Shown piece after piece: positions 26,213 to 34,628 of a stretch of 58,410 bases of DNA (within the stretch, counting starts at the first letter, position 1; each line of letters starts with the position of its first letter). A program made the position numbers and the translations under genes. Source of the DNA: Mariniblastus sp. (GTDB lineage: Bacteria > Planctomycetota > Planctomycetia > Pirellulales > Pirellulaceae); the NCBI GenBank assembly GCA_022447555.1, contig JAKVBF010000012.1, positions 18,497 to 76,906 of the forward strand, read 5' to 3'. The notes under the pieces were generated by a model, which did not search any database, had not been told where the DNA came from, and saw nothing but the letters and a program-made list of their open reading frames with translations.

Positions 26213-27523
26213 TTATTTGTCGACACGAATACCCTTCACCCGCTCAATAAATTGAGTGGGCGAGTATTTTTCACCGACCAGATCCCTTTGATCGCCTAAG
26301 CCTAGCTTAAAGATATAATAACGTTCTGCGTTGGGGCGCACCAAAATACCATTAGCCGTCATCTGCCAGGGGACCGTTTTTGAAAGCTGGGTTCCATTGA
26401 TGGTGTAGATAACCTTTCCATCTTTTCGAAATCGGACTCCGACCCAATCGTTTGACTGCCATCGAAATTCCCAAACGCCGCTGAAAAATTCATCCTGAAT
26501 CGGGCCTTGGCTATTGATTCGTTTTTGCACGCGGACTTTATCAATTCCTGCGAGCTGGTTCGTCATCCTGGAATAAAGGAGAATGGCATGGTTTTTCAAA
26601 CGGTCTTGAGCTGTTGGATCGTTAAGCTCTTTGGCTAGTTCCCACCAGTCATCAGCCGTTGCTAGTTTGTTCTTTACTGTAGCTTCGGGAGATCTGTCTT
26701 GGAGCTCCCGTTTTGCCAAGGTTGCGAGTTGTGAGTGATGGCTCTTGGCTAGCAGCGGAAGCCCTTTATCGGAATTTTTTTTATCAAAAAAATAATACCA
26801 CCCTAATTTGCCATTTGCCCCGGGGTCATTTGGATTGGCTTTAAGAGTAGCTCGGTAGGGTTGTAATTCGGCATAGCGTTTCGCCAGCATCTGGAGATTT
26901 TTTTCGGAATTGGCCCACTCTCGAGCAAGAGGTTTATTACCCGAACGCTTGGCGATGGATTCAATGGATTGGGTTAGTTTCATTGCCGAAGCGAAGCGAT
27001 CTTGGACTACGAGCAAGTTAATGCTTGGTTGAACCATAAACGCTAACTGATACGCAGCTTCGGGATCTCGATTTTTCTTTCCAATATCTTTGAGCAGATC
27101 GACCCGAATTTTCAATTCGTCTACTTCAAAATGCTGACTGACTTTGTCGATAGCTTGCCAGGCGTTTTGGTAATCTCCCAGTTCGCGGGATATTCGTAAG
27201 GATTCAGAAAAAAGCACATATTTTACCGTTGGATGCTTATCTTCTTCGCCCACGACCAGTAAGGTTTTAGCAAATTTCTGACGCGCCTGAGGTGCGCGGT
27301 TGCGGTATTGGTCGGCGTAAAGTCCTTCAATCGTTTTTAGCGTCGTGCGAATATCAGACTTGGTGGGGACGGGGAGAAGACGTGATTGCTTTTTGCTGCT
27401 TTGACCGATTGCTGAGGTTGGAGCTATCCAGGCGAAGGCGACGAATAAACAACCACTCAAAAAAACGAGCTGATTCGGGTGCCGGAATTCGGAGCGATAA
27501 TGATCGGTGGTTCTTGAGTTCAT
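26213..27523 (-). CDS. Secreted planctomycete protein with helical repeat and C-terminal beta domain, unknown function
   Basis: The protein has 436 residues. A polar N-terminal region leads into one hydrophobic stretch (about 19-38) that reads as a signal peptide, so export is expected. Residues about 50-320 are helical and TPR-like, and contain WYYFFDKKNSDKGLPLLAK (about 243), a segment I associate with planctomycete repeat proteins. Residues about 345-430 look like a beta-rich, lipocalin-like domain (WEFRWQSNDWVGVRFRKDGK). No catalytic motif is recognised. It sits inside the nucleotide-sugar block, 2 bases before rmlB, so it is co-transcribed with polysaccharide genes, which is odd for an extracytoplasmic protein. 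A role in polymer handling is possible but unproven. Confidence 0.7.
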   Translation of the reverse strand: MNSRTTDHYRSEFRHPNQLVFLSGCLFVAFAWIAPTSAIGQSSKKQSRLLPVPTKSDIRTTLKTIEGLYADQYRNRAPQARQKFAKTLLVVGEEDKHPTVKYVLFSESLRISRELGDYQNAWQAIDKVSQHFEVDELKIRVDLLKDIGKKNRDPEAAYQLAFMVQPSINLLVVQDRFASAMKLTQSIESIAKRSGNKPLAREWANSEKNLQMLAKRYAELQPYRATLKANPNDPGANGKLGWYYFFDKKNSDKGLPLLAKSHHSQLATLAKRELQDRSPEATVKNKLATADDWWELAKELNDPTAQDRLKNHAILLYSRMTNQLAGIDKVRVQKRINSQGPIQDEFFSGVWEFRWQSNDWVGVRFRKDGKVIYTINGTQLSKTVPWQMTANGILVRPNAERYYIFKLGLGDQRDLVGEKYSPTQFIERVKGIRVDK

Positions 27524-27568
27524 GCTGGTTGGATATGTTTTTAAGCCTTGCGAGTGGGCAACTGCGGC

Positions 27569-28582
27569 TTACTGAATACCGGCTTTTGCTGCCTCGGCGC
27601 GTGCTAAGTCCATGTCGTAATCCACCATGATTTGCGCCAGTTCGCGGCAGGTGGTTTTGGCCTCCCAGCCTAGTTTTTCTTTGGCTTTGGTGGCGTCACC
27701 AAGCAGGAGGTTGACCTCGGTCGGCCGAAAATATCGTGGGTCGATCTCAACATGCTTGGACCAATCAAGGTCCAAGTGTTCAAAGCTGTAATCCAGAAAT
27801 TCACGGATCGTATGGGTTTCAGAGGTGGCCAATACAAAATCGTCTGGCTCGTCATGCTGCAGCATCATCCACATGCCCTCCACATAATCTTTTGCATAGC
27901 CCCAATCGCGTTTAGCGTCGAGATTACCGAGATACAGCTTATCCTGAGTTCCTAGCTTGATGCGCGTCGCGGCCCTTGTGATTTTACGAGTCACGAATGT
28001 TTCGCCGCGTCGCGGCGATTCATGGTTGAAGAGTATGCCGTTGGTCGCGAACATGTCGTAGGCGTGACGATAATTGACCGTTTGGTGAAACGCATAGACC
28101 TTGGCACAGGCATAAGGGCTTTGAGGTTGAAACGGCGTTGATTCAGACTGAGGTGTTTCTAACACATCTCCATACATTTCCGAGGAGGATGCCTGATAGA
28201 CGCGCACCTCTTTGTGTTTGTTTAACTGGCGAGCGGCCTCTAGCACGTTCAATGCGCCCGCACCAACGACTTGCAGCGTGTAGGCGGGTGAATCAAACGA
28301 GACGCGAACATGGCTTTGCGCACCGAGGTTGTAGATTTCATCGGGTTCGACATCGAGCACTAGATTGGTGAGGTTCTGGCCATCCGTCAAATCGCCGTAA
28401 TGGAGAAACAGACGATTATCTGATTCGTGGGGATCGCGGTAGATATGATCGATGCGGTTGGTATTGAATGTACTGCAGCGACGAACAATACCGTGAACTT
28501 CATAGTCTTTGTCCAGTAGTAATTCGGCCAGATACGATCCGTCCTGACCGGTGATTCCTGTAATGAGCGCCTTTTTGGTCAT
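27569..28582 (-). CDS. gmd: GDP-mannose 4,6-dehydratase
   Basis: The protein has 337 residues. The NADP loop [15 protein letters not shown] is at residues 8-22, [15 protein letters not shown] near 85, SSSEMYG and SPYACAK carry the catalytic residues, and [15 protein letters not shown] (about 188) is diagnostic. It converts GDP-mannose to GDP-4-keto-6-deoxymannose. It starts 6 bases after the fcl stop, and the two enzymes make GDP-L-fucose. Confidence 0.95.
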   Translation of the reverse strand: MTKKALITGITGQDGSYLAELLLDKDYEVHGIVRRCSTFNTNRIDHIYRDPHESDNRLFLHYGDLTDGQNLTNLVLDVEPDEIYNLGAQSHVRVSFDSPAYTLQVVGAGALNVLEAARQLNKHKEVRVYQASSSEMYGDVLETPQSESTPFQPQSPYACAKVYAFHQTVNYRHAYDMFATNGILFNHESPRRGETFVTRKITRAATRIKLGTQDKLYLGNLDAKRDWGYAKDYVEGMWMMLQHDEPDDFVLATSETHTIREFLDYSFEHLDLDWSKHVEIDPRYFRPTEVNLLLGDATKAKEKLGWEAKTTCRELAQIMVDYDMDLARAEAAKAGIQ

Positions 28583-28588
28583 ATGGCT

Positions 28589-29545
28589 TTAAACCTCGCG
28601 GAGTAGATTCGATTTTGTTTCGTCTAAAAAATCACGATACGTCTGCTCGACCCCCTCGACCAATCCAATGGTTGGTTCCCAGCCGGTCGATCGAATGAGA
28701 CTGATGTCGGTCCGTTTGACTGGGGTGCCATCTGGCTTCGACAAATCGTGAGAGATGTTGCCTGTAAAGCCTACGGTTTCGGCGACTAACTCGGCTAATT
28801 CTCTGATGGTGACGTCCGTTCCAGTCCCTACGTTAACTAAGTTTGGAGGGTCTTCCAAGGCGACCAGGTGTAAAAGGGCGCGGGACAAATCGTCTACATG
28901 CAGGAACTCGCGTCGGGGGCGGCCGGAGCCCCAGATCACCACATCAGATTGATTCGCTTGTTTGGCTTCATGAAACCGCCGAATCATTGCAGGTAGAACA
29001 TGAGAATGGTCTGGGTGATAGTTATCACCGGGACCGTACAGATTGGTTGGCATGGCCGAATGGCATACGACGCCATATTGCCGGCGGTAAAATTCACACA
29101 TTTTTAGTCCGGCAATTTTAGCCAAAGCATAGGCTTCGTTTGTGCTTTCCAAAGGCCCAGATAACAACGAAGATTCGGGCATCGGTTGGGGGGCCATTCG
29201 CGGGTAGATGCAGGTGCTGCCAAGGAATAGAAAACGGGAGACGCCGTTGAGGTAGGCAGCGTGAATAGCACTGGTTGCCATCATGAGATTTTCATAAATG
29301 AACTCAGCCGGGTAGGATTGATTGGCGTGAATACCGCCTACTTTTGCCGCAGCAAAGATAACACAATCCGGTTTTTTATCGGCGAAGAAATCAGCCACCG
29401 CCGCCTGGTTGCAGAGGTCTAGGTTTTTACGATTCTGCAAAATCAGTTCCACATCCGGATCGGACTGGAGTGATCGGACCAGCGCCGAACCGACCATGCC
29501 TCGGTGGCCGGCAATGTAAATTCGTTTTGGTTGGAAAGTACTCAT
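28589..29545 (-). CDS. fcl: GDP-L-fucose synthase
   Basis: The ATG at 29545 gives 318 residues beginning [19 protein letters not shown]; a frame open to 29653 would add 36 residues without family resemblance. [13 protein letters not shown] is the NADP-binding loop typical of [12 protein letters not shown] and YALAKIAGL supply the active-site Ser, Tyr and Lys, and [22 protein letters not shown] is a family hallmark. It epimerises and reduces GDP-4-keto-6-deoxymannose to GDP-L-fucose. It is the first enzyme gene of the polysaccharide run, 468 bases downstream of the NusG-like gene. Confidence 0.93.
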   Translation of the reverse strand: MSTFQPKRIYIAGHRGMVGSALVRSLQSDPDVELILQNRKNLDLCNQAAVADFFADKKPDCVIFAAAKVGGIHANQSYPAEFIYENLMMATSAIHAAYLNGVSRFLFLGSTCIYPRMAPQPMPESSLLSGPLESTNEAYALAKIAGLKMCEFYRRQYGVVCHSAMPTNLYGPGDNYHPDHSHVLPAMIRRFHEAKQANQSDVVIWGSGRPRREFLHVDDLSRALLHLVALEDPPNLVNVGTGTDVTIRELAELVAETVGFTGNISHDLSKPDGTPVKRTDISLIRSTGWEPTIGLVEGVEQTYRDFLDETKSNLLREV

Positions 29546-29660
29546 TTTAATATTCAGAGAAGTCGATTGAGGTCGGAAGTATCGTTTGCGCGGACTCCGT
29601 CCCTTTGGGTGACCAATCACCTTTCGAGGGCTGTGAGGGAGCGAAGGAATCAATGGTTGG

Positions 29661-29678
29661 AGTCAATGGCATTTGACT
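29661..29678. repeat. Inverted repeat AGTCAA-N6-TTGACT in the leader
   Basis: Perfect 6-base arms with a 6-base loop, 12 bases from the neighbouring 7-base repeat. The two together suggest a structured leader RNA ahead of fcl. It is short enough to arise by chance. Confidence 0.3.
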
Positions 29679-29690
29679 CGCTTGACCACC

Positions 29691-29707
29691 GTCTTAGGAT
29701 CTAAGAC
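29691..29707. repeat. Perfect 7-base inverted repeat in the leader
   Basis: GTCTTAG and CTAAGAC are separated by GAT. The repeat lies about 150 bases upstream of the fcl start. It could form a small hairpin in the leader RNA or be a protein-binding site; no T-run follows on the - strand. Confidence 0.4.
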
Positions 29708-30013
29708 TATAGATTCAAACTAACAACAAGGGAGTTCTTATCCTATGGTGAACGAGTCGGTCTTAACTCAATTAACATGATTCGTGACAATCAAGCCAAA
29801 TGATCGGGTATTTCCGAAAATTAGGGTTCTGTAACACACACAACAGACATGGAGACTGCTTGCAAGGCTCGCTGCCTGAGTTGGTTTCAACCGGTCAAAC
29901 CCATCGGTTGGTTGCGACTCGTTTGTGCCCGGGTCTTCCTGTACCGTGTCTTTGGTCGTTTGCTGATCGGGTGAATTAATTACAAATTCAGCGTGGTGAT
30001 CTAACGCTATGTT

Positions 30014-30574
30014 TTAGACCGGCTCCAGCAGCCCTTCGTCCATCGCCATGGAGACACCTTGCTCCAAAAATCGAATTGAAAGCAAAAATCGTGTTTTGCC
30101 TTCGCGGCGAACCACCATGCCTTCGTAGCCGGCAAATGGACCAGTACGCACTCGCACCTGATTTCCAGCTTCCAGCCGGGACTCGGGAGTCAAAGCAATG
30201 CCCGCCGACACGACGCTGGAGATCTGTTTTAAATCGGCCACTAGTTGGTCGCTGTCAACGACCTCGTCGTATCGAGAAATACAGTTCGAGGTCATGGCCT
30301 GCGATCGCTCCGGCTCCGAGCCAAACATAAAAATATAATTGGGAAACATGGGAACGTACGAGGTCCTCATGCGACCATTGGGAGAACGGTAGCGTTTGGG
30401 AATGACGGGGCCGTAAAAAGGGATTTTCATCGAAGCCAATCGGCGCATTAAATCCTTTTCGCGCCGCGACATTGTGTAAATACACCACCAGATCCGATCG
30501 GGATCACCCAGAATCACTGGATTTCCCAAGAGGTTTTCCGGGTAGGTGTCTTGCTCTCGCTTCAGAATGGGCAT
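30014..30574 (-). CDS. NusG-like transcription antitermination factor (RfaH/UpxY/LoaP class)
   Basis: The protein has 186 residues. The NGN domain covers about 27-125: WWCIYTMSRREKDLMRRL, then YVPMFPNYIFM, the stretch that in NusG-family proteins contacts RNA polymerase. A C-terminal KOW domain follows (about 133-165, EAGNQVRVRTGPFAGYEGMV). It heads a 26 kb same-strand polysaccharide locus, the position where specialised NusG paralogues act to let polymerase read through long operons. The housekeeping nusG is expected next to ribosomal protein genes instead. The assignment to a specialised paralogue rests on context and on the 20-residue N-terminal extension. Confidence 0.88.
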   Translation of the reverse strand: MPILKREQDTYPENLLGNPVILGDPDRIWWCIYTMSRREKDLMRRLASMKIPFYGPVIPKRYRSPNGRMRTSYVPMFPNYIFMFGSEPERSQAMTSNCISRYDEVVDSDQLVADLKQISSVVSAGIALTPESRLEAGNQVRVRTGPFAGYEGMVVRREGKTRFLLSIRFLEQGVSMAMDEGLLEPV

Positions 30575-30622
30575 GCGTTTGAGTGATTGGTTCGACGTTC
30601 ATAAAAGGTTTGCTGACTCCCT

Positions 30623-30650
30623 ATCCTATTGGCAAATTGTCACAGAACAA
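30623..30650 (-). promoter_or_regulatory. Candidate sigma70-type promoter of the NusG-like gene
   Basis: Read on the - strand, TTGTTC and TAGGAT are separated by 16 bases and lie about 50 bases before the ATG. Each hexamer matches the consensus at four of six positions. No other good pair was seen in the gap. This would be the entry promoter of the polysaccharide locus. Confidence 0.35.
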
Positions 30651-30660
30651 AGGCCTTGAA

Positions 30661-30685
30661 AGCGAACCTTAAAATCTCGTTCGCT
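30661..30685. repeat. Inverted repeat AGCGAAC-N11-GTTCGCT upstream of the NusG-like gene
   Basis: Perfect 7-base arms flank an A/T-rich 11-base centre just upstream of the candidate -35. The layout suggests an operator for a dimeric regulator. It could also be a weak terminator of the upstream Fe-S gene, but no T-run follows. Confidence 0.4.
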
Positions 30686-30801
30686 CAACCATGATTTCAA
30701 CGCATCTCTGGTTGGTCGGCAGTTACGAAATTAAAAATGGAATCTTGTCTGGTGAGGAGTCCCAGTTTGTGCAACTTGTCTGAACCGCCTCGGCATCGCA
30801 T

Positions 30802-31941
30802 TTAATGATGGCGTTCAGTTGTGTCTGATTTTAGAGCGCGACGTAGAATTTCCACGGGGTGGAGCGCCACTCGCTGGGTTCCGTCTAGAATCTGATGCCG
30901 GCAGCTGGTACCCGGCGCGGCAATCCATGTGGCCTCCGGCTCTTGGCGAATAGCTGGGAAAAGAACCAGCTCGCCAATTTGCATCGAGAGCTCGTACTTA
31001 TCTTGTTCATAGCCAAACGAGCCAGCCATTCCACAGCAACCCGACGGAATCAGCCGAACCTTAAAATTCAAAGGGAGTTGCAAAGCCTCTGTGGTGGTTG
31101 CCAGCTGGGCGAGCGCTTTTTGATGACAGTGTCCGTGGAGCCGAATGGCTTGGGTGCGGTCTGAAAACGCATCCCGCTTGAACTCACCACGGGCAAAGCG
31201 TTGCATTAAAAATTCTTCAATGGTGAAAACGTGATGCGCTAAACGTTGAGATGTCGCTCGCCAGGAAGGACCCACCAAATCTGGGTATTCATCACGAAAA
31301 GAGAGGATCGCTGAGGGTTCGACCCCAATTAAAGGTTTTTCTGCGGTAACACACTCAGACAGCTGCCTCACGTTGGACTGAGCCAGTTGCCTTGCCTTTC
31401 TTAGCAGTCCCATAGAAATCGCAGCACGTCCGCTGGCCTCGTGAGATGGCAGCTCCACGGCGTAACCCAATTGTTCGAGCAACTCCACACACGCTTGACC
31501 GACGTGGGCATCGAGGTAATTGGTAAACTCGTCGACGAACAACCAGACGCTTCCCTGTCGTCCGGCATTTGTGTGCGGGTCGCGTTGGCGAAACCAGTCT
31601 CGGAAAGTGGGATGAGAGATGCGGGGTAGAGATCGTTTTGGATGAAAGCCGGCGAGCCGTTTGGTCAAACGTGATACAGGCTCGCTTTGCGTCAACCAGT
31701 GATAGAACCACGGTATTTTACTGGCCCAATGGCTGACTCTGTGGCTGGCGGCAATCAGTCGCGTTCTCCAAGGTGTGCCGTTCCGATCATAGTAACCTTG
31801 TAGAAATTCGGCCTTCAATTTAGCCATGTCGACATTGGAAGGGCATTCCCGTTTACAGCCTTTGCAGGATAGACAGAGCTCTAAAATTTCTTTCACATCG
31901 ATCTGATTGAATGGTGCGTCTGGATCGTGACTGCCGGTCAT
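30802..31941 (-). CDS. Fe-S/CCG-domain part of a dehydrogenase split by an in-frame stop
   Basis: The frame from an ATG at 31941 gives 379 residues. CLSCKGCKRECPSNVD (about 23-38) is the second 4Fe-4S motif of an FAD plus Fe-S dehydrogenase. The C-terminal CCG-type domain carries SGCCGMAGSFGYEQDKYE (about 310). The frame is continuous with the FAD part upstream, broken only by one TAA at 31984-31986; the 14 codons between the stop and this ATG still read like family sequence (TRARANLLRQS). The N-terminal part of the ferredoxin fold lies in the other polypeptide. It is either the 3' half of a disrupted gene or a separate subunit made by reinitiation. No Shine-Dalgarno is evident before the ATG. 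Confidence 0.75.
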   Translation of the reverse strand: MTGSHDPDAPFNQIDVKEILELCLSCKGCKRECPSNVDMAKLKAEFLQGYYDRNGTPWRTRLIAASHRVSHWASKIPWFYHWLTQSEPVSRLTKRLAGFHPKRSLPRISHPTFRDWFRQRDPHTNAGRQGSVWLFVDEFTNYLDAHVGQACVELLEQLGYAVELPSHEASGRAAISMGLLRKARQLAQSNVRQLSECVTAEKPLIGVEPSAILSFRDEYPDLVGPSWRATSQRLAHHVFTIEEFLMQRFARGEFKRDAFSDRTQAIRLHGHCHQKALAQLATTTEALQLPLNFKVRLIPSGCCGMAGSFGYEQDKYELSMQIGELVLFPAIRQEPEATWIAAPGTSCRHQILDGTQRVALHPVEILRRALKSDTTERHH

Positions 31942-31983
31942 CGATTGTCTCAGTAGATTGGCTCTAGCCCGAGTCGTGTCTAA

Positions 31984-33768
31984 TTAGTTGCGAGTGGCCA
32001 TGTAGCTGGGACACATCGTGCCTCCCATCAATGCCGATTTGCGACAATCGCCCGAGCCACTGCAAAGTTCAGCGGCCCCCAGCATTCCGCGGGTTGACTG
32101 AAAATCAAACAGCGTGGATGGCTGGCTTTGGATTGGATCGGCTTCGAATCGCAGCTGTTCATCCATTGGCGGAGGGTCCACAATCCGTTTGGGATTGAGC
32201 AGATGATTCGGATCCCAAAGAGATTTGATCTGGCGCATAACGTTGTAATTCCTCGGACCCACCATTCGCTCGATGAATTCGGAGCGTAGTCGACCGTCGC
32301 CGTGCTCGCCGCTAAGGGACCCTTTATACCGTTGAACGAGCTCGGCCATGTCGGTGGCAATCTGACGAAAGGAACGGCGCCCCTCTCGGCTTTTTAAATT
32401 CAATACGGGTCTTAAATGCAATTCACCACTGCCGGCGTGAGCGTAATGAACGCATGAGATTTGATGTCGTTTTTGAATATCCCGACCGAACTCAGCAATG
32501 TAAGCAGGGAGGTCAGCGAGGTCGACCGCGGTGTCTTCGATTACCGCGACGGGTTTATAATCACCGGGGAGGTTGGAAACAACACCCAGCCCAGCTTTTC
32601 TCAGACTCCAAACTCGCCGGGCCTCGTCTCCGAACAAGACCGGGTAGGCGGTGCCGAGGCTCGCGTCCCGCAGTTCCTTTTCTAGCGAATCGAACTGCTG
32701 GCGAATTTCTGCGTCGGTTTCGCCTCGCAGTTCGGTTGCCAGAATCGCGGCAGGATCTCCTTGAATAAACTGCAGGTTTTCAGACTGTTCTAGGTTGCGT
32801 CGCGCTCCTTCGACGAGCAGTCGGTCGATTAATTCGCAGGCATAGGGTTGATAACGCATCGCAAGACGGGTCGCTTGAAGCGCTTGATCAAGAGAGTCAA
32901 AATGCACGCATTGCACGGCGGATTGAGAAGGGGGTAGTGGGTGACACCGAAGCTTGATCTCGGTGATCAGCAACAGGGTCCCTTCTGAACCCGCGATTAA
33001 TTGGCAGGGGTTGAACGGGGGGCCTTCTTCGCCATAAGCGTTGCAGTCGATCAATCGGTCTAACGCGTAGCCAGTGTTACGACGATGAATGCTGGGTTTC
33101 GGAAACTCCCGAATGATCTCTTGACGTATTTCCGGGTCATTCAACAAGGCGTACATGCCTACAAGGATCTGGTCTGCCAGTAGAGGAGAATTTGCTTCAC
33201 CAAGCTGCTGCAGTTCCTCCGGTTCTAAGGGTCCGAATTCAGCTAGGCTGCCGTCTGAAAGGACCCCTCGAACCGACATCGTCTGTTCGCGAGTTGAGCC
33301 ATAGACAATCGAGTTTGATCCGCAGGAATTATTACCCACCATCCCTCCGATCATGGCTCGATTGGAAGTCGAGGTTTCCGGGCCAAACATCAATCCATGA
33401 TCGGCCAGCACAAGATTCAATTCGTCCCGGACCACTCCGGGTTCGACACGCACCCATTGTTCTGCCGGGTTGATCTCGATAATGTTGGTGAAATAGCGGG
33501 AAACATCCACGATCACTCCCGACCCAACGACCTGGCCGGCTAATGATGTGCCGGCGGTGCGTGGGATAAGGCCCACTCCTGTTTGTTGTGACAAGCCTAC
33601 CAGTCGCTGCAGGTCTTCTACTGTTTTTGGTATGGCGACCGCAGCAGGCACCTGTTGATAGACGGAGGCGTCCGTTGCATAGACTTGCCGCATCTTGGCG
33701 TCGACGTGAAGTTCTCCCTCAAACGTCGGAGCCAATTGTCGGACCGCATTGGCAAAATCGGTTTTCAT
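31984..33768 (-). CDS. FAD-linked oxidase, 5' part of a GlcD/YdiJ-type dehydrogenase, ends at a premature TAA
   Basis: Starting at ATG 33768 gives 594 residues; an in-frame ATG at 33837 would overlap pgl by 29 bases. The FAD-binding PCMH domain (about 40-230) shows IPRTAGTSLAGQ and GGMVGNNSCGSNS. The FAD-oxidase C domain follows, with HYAHAGSGELHLRP (about 440) and SGEHGDGRLRSEF (about 490). It ends with the first Fe-S motif (CSGSGDCRKSALMGGTMCPSY), then TAA. In relatives of about 1000 residues the chain continues through this point into a second Fe-S motif and a CCG domain, which here is the next frame. The family oxidises D-lactate, glycolate or similar 2-hydroxyacids, feeding electrons to the membrane. 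The split form may be non-functional. Confidence 0.8.
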   Translation of the reverse strand: MKTDFANAVRQLAPTFEGELHVDAKMRQVYATDASVYQQVPAAVAIPKTVEDLQRLVGLSQQTGVGLIPRTAGTSLAGQVVGSGVIVDVSRYFTNIIEINPAEQWVRVEPGVVRDELNLVLADHGLMFGPETSTSNRAMIGGMVGNNSCGSNSIVYGSTREQTMSVRGVLSDGSLAEFGPLEPEELQQLGEANSPLLADQILVGMYALLNDPEIRQEIIREFPKPSIHRRNTGYALDRLIDCNAYGEEGPPFNPCQLIAGSEGTLLLITEIKLRCHPLPPSQSAVQCVHFDSLDQALQATRLAMRYQPYACELIDRLLVEGARRNLEQSENLQFIQGDPAAILATELRGETDAEIRQQFDSLEKELRDASLGTAYPVLFGDEARRVWSLRKAGLGVVSNLPGDYKPVAVIEDTAVDLADLPAYIAEFGRDIQKRHQISCVHYAHAGSGELHLRPVLNLKSREGRRSFRQIATDMAELVQRYKGSLSGEHGDGRLRSEFIERMVGPRNYNVMRQIKSLWDPNHLLNPKRIVDPPPMDEQLRFEADPIQSQPSTLFDFQSTRGMLGAAELCSGSGDCRKSALMGGTMCPSYMATRN

Positions 33769-33808
33769 TCGCGGATAAAGCAATGGGTTGATTGGGAGTC
33801 CCGGCGGC

Positions 33809-34510
33809 TCAAGGATTGGGATTGGCAGGCGCGTCAATCAACAGAGTTGCGTTGGGACAAATAGCGCTGGAGGCTGGGATGGACGGGTCACCCGCCAGTA
33901 GTTTTTCGGCAGCCGCCTGTTTTTGTTCACCTGAAACCAACCACATCTGCTCTTTGGCTCGAAGGAGTAGAGGGGTCGTGAATGTCATTCGGCGACGGCC
34001 TTGATACGTCTCGGTAACCGCTACATCCCGATCTTGAATTTCTAACACCGGGTCACCTGGCACCAACGAGGCTGTGTGTCCGTCATCCCCTAGACCCAAT
34101 TGAATTAGATCCAGTTCAACGGGCACGCCGACAATGTGTCCCATCTGAGTGGCGTAGTCAATAGCGGCCGTTTCAAGACTGTCGGTTTCGACCGGCATGT
34201 TCCAGAAACCGGCCAGTCGAAATCGGCGTCGGAACGTCTGAGTGAATAACGACTGACCTACCATCGTTGCATTTCGGTCCGGATCGCCAACGGGGGCAAT
34301 CCGTTCGTCGACCTGAAACACATGGACCTGCTCCCAAGGAATGTCATCACTTTCACTGAGAATTTCCAACATCCTTCGTGGAGTAGATCCGCCGCTGATC
34401 GCCAGAAAGAAAAGATCTTTTTCGTCGATACACCGATTGGCCACGTCAATTAAAAACTGAGCAGCGCGATGAGCGAGGAGTTCGGGGTTCGCGAGGGATT
34501 CAATATTCAT
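33809..34510 (-). CDS. pgl: 6-phosphogluconolactonase
   Basis: The ATG at 34510 gives 233 residues; a GTG two codons earlier is possible. The NagB/PGL fold shows FFLAISGGSTPRRMLEIL (about 34-51), VFQVDERIAPVGDPDRN (about 64) and LGLGDDGHTASLVPG (about 139), all hallmarks of DevB-type lactonases. It hydrolyses 6-phosphogluconolactone in the pentose phosphate pathway. It lies about 120 bases downstream of the glucosamine-6-phosphate deaminase fusion, which shares the fold. Its 3' end may overlap the FAD oxidase if that gene starts at 33837. Confidence 0.92.
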   Translation of the reverse strand: MNIESLANPELLAHRAAQFLIDVANRCIDEKDLFFLAISGGSTPRRMLEILSESDDIPWEQVHVFQVDERIAPVGDPDRNATMVGQSLFTQTFRRRFRLAGFWNMPVETDSLETAAIDYATQMGHIVGVPVELDLIQLGLGDDGHTASLVPGDPVLEIQDRDVAVTETYQGRRRMTFTTPLLLRAKEQMWLVSGEQKQAAAEKLLAGDPSIPASSAICPNATLLIDAPANPNP

Positions 34511-34628
34511 GAGCACCTGTCTGGAGGGTCTGTAGGGAAGTACTTCTCGGCGGCAATCGGACCCCGGCTACCCGCGGGATAGGGAGTCACGTAACGCGTG
34601 GGTTTCAATATTGGTTGGATAGGTCCTT

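Larger units (their letters stand above)
29546..30013. other. Leader region between the NusG-like gene and fcl
   Basis: No credible gene is seen here. On the - strand the region would be the untranslated leader ahead of the polysaccharide genes. It contains two perfect inverted repeats (29661-29678 and 29691-29707). A TAGGAT hexamer near 29741-29746, read on the - strand, resembles the -10 candidate ahead of the NusG-like gene, but I see no matching -35. I looked for an enterobacterial ops/JUMPstart-like element and found none. Confidence 0.5.

Noticed and set aside
29546-29653. 36-residue N-terminal extension of GDP-L-fucose synthase
   Set aside because: It is Arg/Pro/Ser-rich with no family match; the NADP loop is at the usual distance from the ATG at 29545.
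29546-30013. ops/JUMPstart element for the NusG-like protein
   Set aside because: No GGCGGTAGC-like sequence was found on the - strand of the leader.
31984-31986. TAA reassigned to an amino acid (alternative genetic code)
   Set aside because: Many other genes in the window, such as priA, rnhA, the ABC ATPase and the exosortase neighbourhood genes on both strands, end normally and several use TAA, so recoding genome-wide is untenable.
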